NCBI GenBank assembly: GCA_003695205.1
Contig: RFIO01000182.1
Span: forward strand, 1-10,022
Length of the DNA stretch: 10,022 bases
DNA from: Deltaproteobacteria bacterium
GTDB taxonomy: Bacteria > Desulfobacterota > Desulfuromonadia > Desulfuromonadales > Geothermobacteraceae
Direction: 5' to 3'
Of this stretch, positions 1 to 6,567 are shown piece by piece. Numbering within the stretch: position 1 is the stretch's first letter; each line of letters opens with the position of its first letter. A program made the position numbers and the translations under genes. A model generated the notes under the pieces. That model worked only from the letters and a program-made list of their open reading frames with translations. It was not told the origin of the DNA and searched no databases.

Positions 1-119
1 GGAGCGAGGAGTTTTTCGTCGAATCAAGGAAGGCTAGCGAGGACGACGCAGGCGTAGCTGGAAGCTACGTCGAGGAGGCCGGACACGGTCGGCCGCACAA
101 ACCTGTAACGCAAGGGAGT
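1..119. repeat. 119-bp intergenic repeat, unit A (type 1)
   Basis: First unit of a three-unit tandem array. Positions 1-82 match 239-320 at 81 of 82 bases; the single difference is A at 76 against T at 314. The unit contains a T-rich stretch (12-16), the shared block AATCAAGG (22-29) and an inverted repeat at 51-71. The offset between the two type 1 units is 238 bp, exactly twice 119, and the diverged unit lies between them in register. The array may start upstream of the window. Function is unknown; short minus-strand reading frames across it look spurious. Confidence 0.85.
51..71. other. hairpin in repeat unit A
   Basis: Inverted repeat CGTAGCT (53-59) / AGCTACG (63-69) with a 3-base GGA loop. 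It is extended by a G-T (G-U in RNA) pair (52/70) and a G-C pair (51/71). No T-run follows, so it is not a standard intrinsic terminator. Confidence 0.6.
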
Positions 120-238
120 AGAAACGAGAATTTTTGTACGAAATCAAGGCGCCGAGCACGGACCAAGGAGGCGTAGTTTTCACTACATCGACGAAGGGGC
201 ACGCACTGGCAACACAGCAAACCAAACGAAAGGAAACT
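120..238. repeat. 119-bp intergenic repeat, unit B (diverged, type 2)
   Basis: Middle unit, in register with units A and C but clearly diverged. It keeps the T-run followed by CGAAATCAAGG (AATCAAGG at 142-149), the GGCGTAG block at 170-176 and a hairpin at the same place, but with a different stem tip and loop. The tail (about 202-238) resembles the tail of unit A, including the run into the next unit's GGAGCGAG-like start. The alternation type 1, type 2, type 1 suggests a composite 238-bp unit that was duplicated, rather than three equal recent copies. Confidence 0.7.
170..189. other. hairpin in repeat unit B
   Basis: Inverted repeat GTAGT (173-177) / ACTAC (182-186) with a TTTC loop, continued below one C/A mismatch by a G-T and a G-C pair. 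The stem tip and loop differ from those of units A and C, but the sequence still pairs. This hints that the fold, or dyad symmetry for a protein, is retained. Confidence 0.5.
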
Positions 239-357
239 GGAGCGAGGAGTTTTTCGTCGAATCAAGGAAGGCTAGCGAGGACGACGCAGGCGTAGCTGGA
301 AGCTACGTCGAGGTGGCCGGGCGCAGCCTGACGCTGAGTCGGCGGAAAAGAACCGCT
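239..357. repeat. 119-bp intergenic repeat, unit C (type 1)
   Basis: Third unit. The core 239-320 is a near-perfect copy of 1-82. After 320 it diverges, so the 357 boundary is set only by the 119-bp period. A full-length unit would end about 13 bases before the spoVR start codon, so any spoVR transcript starting upstream would carry this unit, hairpin included, in its leader. Confidence 0.75.
289..309. other. hairpin in repeat unit C
   Basis: Identical to the unit A hairpin: CGTAGCT (291-297) / AGCTACG (301-307) around a GGA loop, with the same two extra base pairs. It ends about 60 bases before the spoVR start codon. Confidence 0.6.
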
Positions 358-370
358 CCCACCCGGCACT

Positions 371-1990
371 ATGGAACTTGTTGACCAGCACACCAAACGC
401 ATCATGGAAGGCTGCAAGGAGCGGGCACGCGATGCCGGCCTGAGCTTTCGCGACGAAACGCTGGAGTACATCGTCTCCAACCGGGACATGCTCGAGCTGA
501 CGCCCAAGAACATGATCCCGACCCTTTACGACTACTGGGTCCATGATGTCGAGGTGCTGCGCGAGCGGGGCCGCTACGAACTCTACCCGCACAACCCCTA
601 TGAAACGGTGATCAACACCCGGCCGGCGATCAGTTTCTACAACGACAACAACCCCGACTGGCTCAACGTGATGATCTTCTATCACGTGCTGGCGCATATC
701 GACTTTTTCCAGAACAACATCTATTTCCGCCACACCTGGGATTACGACTTCACCGCCCGGGCCCTGGCGGACAAGCGCATGATCGCGGCTTTGCGTTCGC
801 GTTACGGGCACTGGGTCGACTATGTCATCGAATTTTCGCGCGCCATCGACAACCTGGTCGACTACCACAGCCTGCTCGGTCAACTGCACCGGCCCGAAGA
901 GATTCGTGCCGGAGGGCGCATCGACTTCTATTTCGATGTCTTTCTCCAGCAGGTCCTCAAGGTCTCCACCCGCGAGTACCTCGACGAGATCGACCGCTAC
1001 AATGCCTGCATCCGCGAGGCGGGCGAGATGTGTGAACAGGCCTTTTTCGCCGACGCCATCAAAAAGCACCCTGAATTCGAGGCCCTGTACGAAAAGCACG
1101 AACAGGAGAAAAAGACGCCGGACTCCGACCTGATGCACTTTCTGCTGGAGGAATCGGAGTTTCTCAACCGCGAGGACAACCGCTGGATGAAGTCGATCCT
1201 GCAGGTGGTGCGCAATACCAGCGTCTATTTCCAGCCGCAGATCCGCACCAAGATCATGAACGAGGGCTGGGCCAGCTACTGGCACGAAAAGCTCTTCCTG
1301 GCCGATGACCGCATCCGTGGCCACGAGGTCGAGTTCGCCCGGGTCAACGCAGGCGTCACCTCGCTGCCGCGGGTCGGCATGAACCCCTACGCCCTGGGGC
1401 TGAGGCTGTTCTGGCACATCGAGGATCTCGCCGATCGCGGCTGCCTGAGCTGGGACTACCAGAAATTGCGCGACCGCGATCAGCGCCGGGAGTACGACCG
1501 GGCCACCGGGGAAGGGCGCCGCACCATCTTCCACGTGCGCGAAAACCTGTGCGACTACCTCTTCCTCAGCCAGTTCGTCGACCAGGAGTTCGTCGACCGT
1601 CACAAACTGTTTGTCTCCGAAAAGCGCCTGAACGAAGAGAAGATGGCCTGGGAATACCGGGTCGGCAGTCGCAGGGCCGAGGACTATCGCGCCATGCTAC
1701 TCGACAGCCTCTACCATCCTCCTGTCATTCGCATCGAACCGGAACAGGGGGATGACGGCACCTTGAAGCTCACTCACCGCTTCGAGGGACGCCCGCTGGT
1801 GCAGGAATACATCCCCGGCACCCTGCTCGGCATCGAATACCTCTGGGGCCATCCCGTGGAACTCGAGACCTGGGAAATGGCACCGGCACCGCCGCCTCGC
1901 CCCGGTGAGAAACCGGAACCGAAATGGCTGCGGGTGCGCTACCGCATGGAAAAACGGCAACTGAAACGCGAACAGCTGGATGCGGCATGA
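371..1990 (+). CDS. spoVR: SpoVR family protein
   Basis: 539-residue member of the SpoVR family (Bacillus SpoVR, E. coli YcgB), a cytoplasmic family linked to spore cortex formation in Bacillus and to stationary-phase or stress responses elsewhere; its biochemical activity is not established. Family hallmarks seen: NPYETVINTRPAI (75-87), followed by the segment with H105 and H109 (YHVLAHIDFFQNN); NEGWASYWHEKL (297-308); and NPYALGLRLFWHIED (338-352). The C-terminal part (about 450-539) is more variable and ends in a basic stretch. There is no signal peptide or membrane segment. The ATG at 371 is the first in frame and gives a family-like N-terminus, but no Shine-Dalgarno sequence is visible before it. 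It overlaps prkA by 4 bp (ATGA), implying coupled translation. SpoVR and PrkA homologues commonly occur together, often with a DUF444 protein (YeaH type); none is present here between or after them. Family assignment is firm; the role in this organism is inferred. Confidence 0.93.
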   Translation: MELVDQHTKRIMEGCKERARDAGLSFRDETLEYIVSNRDMLELTPKNMIPTLYDYWVHDVEVLRERGRYELYPHNPYETVINTRPAISFYNDNNPDWLNVMIFYHVLAHIDFFQNNIYFRHTWDYDFTARALADKRMIAALRSRYGHWVDYVIEFSRAIDNLVDYHSLLGQLHRPEEIRAGGRIDFYFDVFLQQVLKVSTREYLDEIDRYNACIREAGEMCEQAFFADAIKKHPEFEALYEKHEQEKKTPDSDLMHFLLEESEFLNREDNRWMKSILQVVRNTSVYFQPQIRTKIMNEGWASYWHEKLFLADDRIRGHEVEFARVNAGVTSLPRVGMNPYALGLRLFWHIEDLADRGCLSWDYQKLRDRDQRREYDRATGEGRRTIFHVRENLCDYLFLSQFVDQEFVDRHKLFVSEKRLNEEKMAWEYRVGSRRAEDYRAMLLDSLYHPPVIRIEPEQGDDGTLKLTHRFEGRPLVQEYIPGTLLGIEYLWGHPVELETWEMAPAPPPRPGEKPEPKWLRVRYRMEKRQLKREQLDAA

Positions 1991-4281
1991 AAAAGATTGA
2001 TCAGGCCCTGAACAATATCGACCGCTCGCTGCAGCGGCAGAAAAAGCCCCAGACCCTGCCCTTCGAGGAGTACCTGGTCCTGTTGAGCCGTGACCCGGCC
2101 CGGTTGCTGCGCAACGTCTTCCAGGTCTTTTCCGACCTGATCCAGAGTCACATCCGGGAACTCGAGGACGAATACGAAGGTGACCCGGAATCGATCCACT
2201 ACATCGCCTACGACTGCTCACCGTTGTTTGTCGAGGAGACCGACCGCCCCTTCTTCGCCGACCGCCTGTTCGCCAACCGGCTGGTGGCGCTGGCCAACAC
2301 CCTGCAGCGCAGCGCCCAGCAGAACAAGATCTACATCTTCGAAGGGCCGCACGGCAGCGGCAAGAGCACCTTTCTGAACAATCTGCTGCGCAAGTTCGAG
2401 CAGTACGCAAACAGCCCCGAGGGGATGCGCTTTGAAGCGGTCTGGCGCCTGGACCGGGAAATCCTCGGGCGATTCGACGAACGCGAAACCAGCCTGCTGC
2501 TCAACAGGCTGAGCCAGATGCTCGACAAAACCGCCAGCCTGCAGAACGACATCATCCAGGCCCAGCAGCGCAACCACGAATCGACCCACATTGTCGAGGT
2601 CCCCTGCCCGAGCCACGACAGCCCGATCCTGGTCGTGCCCAAGGAACTGCGTCGCTCCTTTATCGATGACCTGTTCGCCAACACCAAGCACAAGTACGAA
2701 ATTTTTACCGAAAAGGAATATGAATGGGTCTTCCGGGACCAGGCCTGCACCATCTGCTCCTCCCTGTACGAGGCCCTGCTCGACCGTCTGGGCAGCCCGG
2801 CCGAGGTGCTGCGCATGCTGCATGCCCGCCCCTATCGCTTCAACCGCCGCCTGGGCGAAGGCATCAGCGTCTTCAATCCGGGCGACGCGCCGGCCAGGGA
2901 GGCCATACAGACCAACCCCATCCTGCAGTCGCGCATTGACGACCTGCTGCGCGACAGCAACCGGGTGCGCTACATCTTTTCTCGTTTTGCCCGCACCAAC
3001 AACGGCATCTACGCCCTGATGGACATCAAGTCGCACAACCGTGACCGCTTCACCGAGCTGCACAATATCATCAGCGAGGGGGTCCACAAGGTTGAGGATA
3101 TCGAGGAGAACGTCAACTCGATGTTCATCGCCCTGCTCAACCCGGAAGATCGCGACAACATTGAAAACTTCGCCTCCTTCACCGACCGGACCGAAGCGAT
3201 CAAGATTCCCTACATCCTCGACCTGAAGACCGAGGTGGAAATCTATCGCCACCATTTCGGCCGCCACATCGAGGACGCCTTTCTGCCCCGTGTGCTGCAT
3301 AACTTCGCCCGGGTGATCATCGCCACGCGGCTCAATCCGACCTCAAAGGCGATGCTCGACTGGATCGAGGACCCGAAAAAGTATCGGCTCTACTGCGACG
3401 AGAACCTGTTGCTGCTTAAAATGGAGATATTCACTGGTCACATCCCCGAGTGGCTGACCAACGAGGACCGCAAACGCCTGACCGCCAGGCGCCGCAGACA
3501 GATCATCGCCGAGTCGGAAGCCGAAGGGTTCAAGGGCTGCTCAGGGCGGGATTCGATCCGGATTTTCAATGACCTGTTCTCCAGCCTGTCGCGCAAGGAC
3601 CAGCTGATCGATATGACAACCGTGGTGCGCTTCTTTACCAAAACGCACCCGGAACTGAAGGAACAACTGCCGGAAGGCTTTCTCGACTCGCTGGTACGCA
3701 TGTATGACTACACGGTGCTGCAGGAGGTGCGTGAATCGCTCTACTACTACAACGAGGAGCAGATCCGCAACGACCTGCTCAACTACCTGTTCGCCCTCAA
3801 CTTCGACCCGGGCAGCCGGGTGGTCAACCGGTTCAACAATCAGCGCATTGATGTCAGCGACGACTTTTTCGTCACCATCGAAAATCGCCTGCTCGGGGCC
3901 GGTATCGACGATGAGCAGCGCCTGGCCTTCCGACTGGAGACCCAGAAGGAATATACCGCGCGTGCCCTGACCCAGGAGGTCATGGTCGAAGGTCGCGATC
4001 TCTCCGAAACCGAACTCTACCGGCGGCTGTACGAGCGCTACGTCGCCCGATTGAAGGAAAAGGCCCTCGACCCCTTCCTGGAAAACGAAAACTTCAGACG
4101 GGCGATCAAGGATTTCGAAGGCCCTGATTTCCACACCTACGACCGTCGCATCCGCGAGGATGTCACCTATCTGATCTCCAATTTGTGCGACAAGCACCAG
4201 TATTCCAAAAAAGGTGCCAGGGAAGTCTGTATCTACGTCATCGACAACGACCTGGCACACAAGTTCGGCTCGGCGTCCTGA
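1987..4281 (+). CDS. prkA: PrkA-type AAA+ serine protein kinase, long divergent form
   Basis: 764 residues, against about 630-645 for Bacillus PrkA and E. coli YeaG. It has an N-terminal PrkA AAA+ domain and a C-terminal PrkA domain (roughly 440-760). Walker A is GPHGSGKST (120-128). The Walker B-like strand is IYALMD (341-346), where my recollection of typical PrkA is an EFVE-type sequence. A sensor 1-like Asn is in ALLNPED (N385). An insertion after the P-loop domain carries CPSH (207-210) and CTIC (254-257), a possible split zinc site. PrkA proteins are described as serine kinases with roles in sporulation, stationary phase or nitrogen stress; ATP-dependent protease activity has also been reported for the Bacillus protein. 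The ATG at 1987 is preferred over an in-frame ATG at 1924, because it forms an ATGA overlap with the spoVR stop and the extra 21 residues would lie inside spoVR. Only a weak TGGA (1977-1980) precedes it, consistent with coupling. The family is clear; catalytic activity of this divergent form is not. Confidence 0.9.
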   Translation: MKKIDQALNNIDRSLQRQKKPQTLPFEEYLVLLSRDPARLLRNVFQVFSDLIQSHIRELEDEYEGDPESIHYIAYDCSPLFVEETDRPFFADRLFANRLVALANTLQRSAQQNKIYIFEGPHGSGKSTFLNNLLRKFEQYANSPEGMRFEAVWRLDREILGRFDERETSLLLNRLSQMLDKTASLQNDIIQAQQRNHESTHIVEVPCPSHDSPILVVPKELRRSFIDDLFANTKHKYEIFTEKEYEWVFRDQACTICSSLYEALLDRLGSPAEVLRMLHARPYRFNRRLGEGISVFNPGDAPAREAIQTNPILQSRIDDLLRDSNRVRYIFSRFARTNNGIYALMDIKSHNRDRFTELHNIISEGVHKVEDIEENVNSMFIALLNPEDRDNIENFASFTDRTEAIKIPYILDLKTEVEIYRHHFGRHIEDAFLPRVLHNFARVIIATRLNPTSKAMLDWIEDPKKYRLYCDENLLLLKMEIFTGHIPEWLTNEDRKRLTARRRRQIIAESEAEGFKGCSGRDSIRIFNDLFSSLSRKDQLIDMTTVVRFFTKTHPELKEQLPEGFLDSLVRMYDYTVLQEVRESLYYYNEEQIRNDLLNYLFALNFDPGSRVVNRFNNQRIDVSDDFFVTIENRLLGAGIDDEQRLAFRLETQKEYTARALTQEVMVEGRDLSETELYRRLYERYVARLKEKALDPFLENENFRRAIKDFEGPDFHTYDRRIREDVTYLISNLCDKHQYSKKGAREVCIYVIDNDLAHKFGSAS

Positions 4282-4332
4282 CGGCCACAAAAGGATTTTT
4301 CCCGCTGCCGCCCCTGGTGTATCCTGAAGCGG

Positions 4333-6567
4333 ATGAACTCGAAGGATTCGGAAAACAACAGTGCCCCGGACAAGAACGCAAAGGGTGTCAATTTCGACAC
4401 CCGGGTTCTGACCCGTTTCGTCTACGCGCTCAACATCGCGCGCCAGCACACCCTTTCCTATCCCGACGACCATCCCCTGGTGCGCAAATCTTCCCTGGCC
4501 CTGACCGGTCTGCTGGAGAACCTGCTCGAGTTTCGCGACAGCCTGACTCTGGGCGTTGCCCGGGACAGCCTGCTGGTCGAGGGCTCGGTGCTCGAAGAGC
4601 GCAATCCCGTCTTCCGCAAGTTGGCCGGCGAACTGTTCGACCGGGGCGTGGCGGCCCTCACTTTCCGCAGCGGGCTGAATACTGGCGAGCTGCTCCGCTT
4701 TCTGCGCCTGGCCGTGGAGCGGCCCGAGCAGCTGCAGGAACGCGGCGGCCTGCCACAGGCCTGTCGCGAAACCGGCCTGACCCATATCGACGTTTTGGGC
4801 ATCGACTACCGCGCCCTCGGTGTCACCGAAGAGGAGAGCATCGGCGCCAGCGATGCCGACCTCGAGGAGTACAAGGCGGCGTCGATCTGGGACCGGTTCG
4901 TCGGCGGTCTGGTCGAAGGCAGCCTCGACCCGGAAGGCGGCGAAACCCGCACCTCGAACATTGACCCGCAGGTGGTCGCCGACTACCTGAGCCGCAAACA
5001 GCAGGGTGGCGACGACAATTTTCTGGCCAGCTACGAGGAGACCATCACCTCCTTTCTGCGCGAGCTTGACCAGGAAGGCCGCGGCCAGCTGCACCGCACC
5101 GAATCGATGGAGAAGCTAGGCGACTTCGTCAGCAACCTCAGCCCGGAGCTGCGTCGCCAGTTCCTCTCCAGCACCTTCAATACCCTGGAGGGAAACGAGG
5201 AGATCGCCGAGGAGGTGATCAGCCACCTGTCGAGTGATGCCCTGTTCCAGGCTCTGCAGGATGTCAACGACAAGCGTCTGACCATTCCGCCGACGGTCAT
5301 GAACCTGCTCGGCAAACTCTCCCAGCACGCCGAAGCCCCCACCGGCGATCCGGAGCAGATTCTCAGCAGCGCTGAACTGGGTGAGCACCTGCGCTCTTTG
5401 TTCCGCGAGGACGATCCCGACCGCTACGTTCCCGGCACCTACCAGCACCTGCTGCACAGCATCGTCAGCATGGAGGATATCCCTCCCCTCCAGGGGCCTG
5501 AAACCGAGCAGATTCGCGACCAGTTGGGCAACGACCAGGTCGAGGCCAAGGTTCTTGCCATCCTGCTCGACCTGATGCGCCAGGAAAAGGACCACGACGT
5601 CCAGACGCGACTGGTCGGGCAGCTGATGGAACTGCTCTCCTACTTCATTGAACTGGGACAGTTCGAAGTCCTGCTTGACCTGCACCGTCGCCTGCAGCGA
5701 GTAGATGCCGACGGCCTGCCGGAAGAGGCGGCCAACATCCTGACGGAAAAGGGTCTGCTCAGCCAGATTCTCGAAGTTCTCGGCGTCTGGGACAAGGAGC
5801 GCTTCACCAGTATCACCGCTTTGATTCACGCCATCGGCGATCCATTCATCGAGCCGATGCTCGATCGGCTGGCCGTCGAACCGCGGCGGCCGGTACGACG
5901 CTTCCTGCTCGACCGCTTGCTGGAGATGGGCAGCCGCATTCGCGAGCCGGCCCTGGCCCGCTTGCGCGACTCCCGCTGGTTTCTGGTGCGCAACATGCTG
6001 GTTCTGCTGCAGAAGCTGGATGACCCGGTGGTCCTCTACGCCGTGCGCTCCATGAAACATCACCCGCACCCGAAGGTCCGGTTCGAAGTCTGGCGCACCC
6101 TGAAGCAGTTTGGCGACCCCGAAGCCGACCAGATCCTTGCCGAGGAGATCTGCGGCGGTGACACCGAGCGCCGACGCTGGGCCATGGCACAGTTGCGGCG
6201 TCCGCTCAGCCAACCTCTGCGCGATGCCCTGATCTCCCTGATGGAGACCTCGGACTACGGCCGTGAGCTGCTGGAACTGAAACACCGCGCGGTGACCGAG
6301 CTGGCCGCTCTCGGGGATGCGGCAGCCCTGCCGGCCCTGGAGAGGGTGCTCAACGACAAGAGCCTGCTCCACCTGCAGGGGCTCGCCCGGCTCAAGCTGG
6401 CCATCGTCCAGTCGCTCGAGCGCTATCCCTACAAGAAGGCGCGTCCCATCCTCGAACTGGTCGCGGCCGGCGGCGGCAAAACCGCTGAAGCGGCACGCCA
6501 CATCATGCAGAGAAAAGATGTCGCCCAGCGCGAGAAAATGGGACGTCTGCACCGGAGGCGGCCATGA
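4333..6567 (+). CDS. HEAT-repeat protein with an N-terminal domain shared with the next gene
   Basis: 744-residue soluble protein with no signal peptide or membrane helix. Three parts can be seen. Residues about 26-160 form an alpha/beta-looking domain (HPLV, SLLVEG, LAGELFDRGVAALTFRSGL, then HIDVLGIDY) that also starts the following HD-GYP protein. Residues about 170-490 are acidic, mostly helical-looking and not recognised. Residues about 495-730 are HEAT-like helical repeats, for example IGDPFIEPMLDRL, LDDPVVLYAVRSMKHHP followed by VRFEVWRTLKQFGDPEADQI, and LAALGDAAALPALERVL. The tail is basic (RRRP). HEAT arrays are protein-protein scaffolds, so an adaptor role is likely, but the partner is unknown. 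It begins 51 bp after prkA with only a weak purine-rich TGAAGCGG before the ATG, and ends in an ATGA overlap with the HD-GYP gene. The repeats are convincing; the function is inference. Confidence 0.85.
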   Translation: MNSKDSENNSAPDKNAKGVNFDTRVLTRFVYALNIARQHTLSYPDDHPLVRKSSLALTGLLENLLEFRDSLTLGVARDSLLVEGSVLEERNPVFRKLAGELFDRGVAALTFRSGLNTGELLRFLRLAVERPEQLQERGGLPQACRETGLTHIDVLGIDYRALGVTEEESIGASDADLEEYKAASIWDRFVGGLVEGSLDPEGGETRTSNIDPQVVADYLSRKQQGGDDNFLASYEETITSFLRELDQEGRGQLHRTESMEKLGDFVSNLSPELRRQFLSSTFNTLEGNEEIAEEVISHLSSDALFQALQDVNDKRLTIPPTVMNLLGKLSQHAEAPTGDPEQILSSAELGEHLRSLFREDDPDRYVPGTYQHLLHSIVSMEDIPPLQGPETEQIRDQLGNDQVEAKVLAILLDLMRQEKDHDVQTRLVGQLMELLSYFIELGQFEVLLDLHRRLQRVDADGLPEEAANILTEKGLLSQILEVLGVWDKERFTSITALIHAIGDPFIEPMLDRLAVEPRRPVRRFLLDRLLEMGSRIREPALARLRDSRWFLVRNMLVLLQKLDDPVVLYAVRSMKHHPHPKVRFEVWRTLKQFGDPEADQILAEEICGGDTERRRWAMAQLRRPLSQPLRDALISLMETSDYGRELLELKHRAVTELAALGDAAALPALERVLNDKSLLHLQGLARLKLAIVQSLERYPYKKARPILELVAAGGGKTAEAARHIMQRKDVAQREKMGRLHRRRP
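6554..6558 (+). promoter_or_regulatory. ribosome binding site of the HD-GYP gene
   Basis: GGAGG located 5 bases before the ATG at 6564, inside the 3' end of the HEAT-repeat gene. It is the clearest Shine-Dalgarno sequence in the window. It supports the 6564 start, which makes an ATGA overlap with the upstream stop. Confidence 0.75.

Noticed and set aside
342..356. Small hairpin GCGG/CCGC just before spoVR
   Set aside because: A 4-bp stem with a 7-base loop is easily found by chance in this composition.
1..357. CRISPR array
   Set aside because: Only three units with a 119-bp period, no short repeat/unique spacer alternation, and no cas genes nearby.
272..1603. Long minus-strand open frame (443 codons) opposite spoVR
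   Set aside because: It lies entirely opposite a well-recognised SpoVR gene and the repeats, and has no recognisable motif. Long antisense frames are common in high-GC DNA.
1924..1986. Upstream in-frame ATG for prkA at 1924
   Set aside because: It would place 21 extra residues inside the spoVR coding region. The ATG at 1987 gives an ATGA overlap and a family-like start.
4296..4332. Promoter for the HEAT gene (T-run, then TATCCT at 4320-4325)
   Set aside because: The -10 match is modest and no acceptable -35 lies at 16-18 bp. It is not strong enough to list, though the 51-bp gap could still hold one.
4185..4964. Plus-strand open frame of 259 codons overlapping the prkA end and the HEAT gene start
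   Set aside because: Its Arg/Pro/Gly-rich translation is typical of an off-frame reading of high-GC coding DNA, and it overlaps two better-supported genes.
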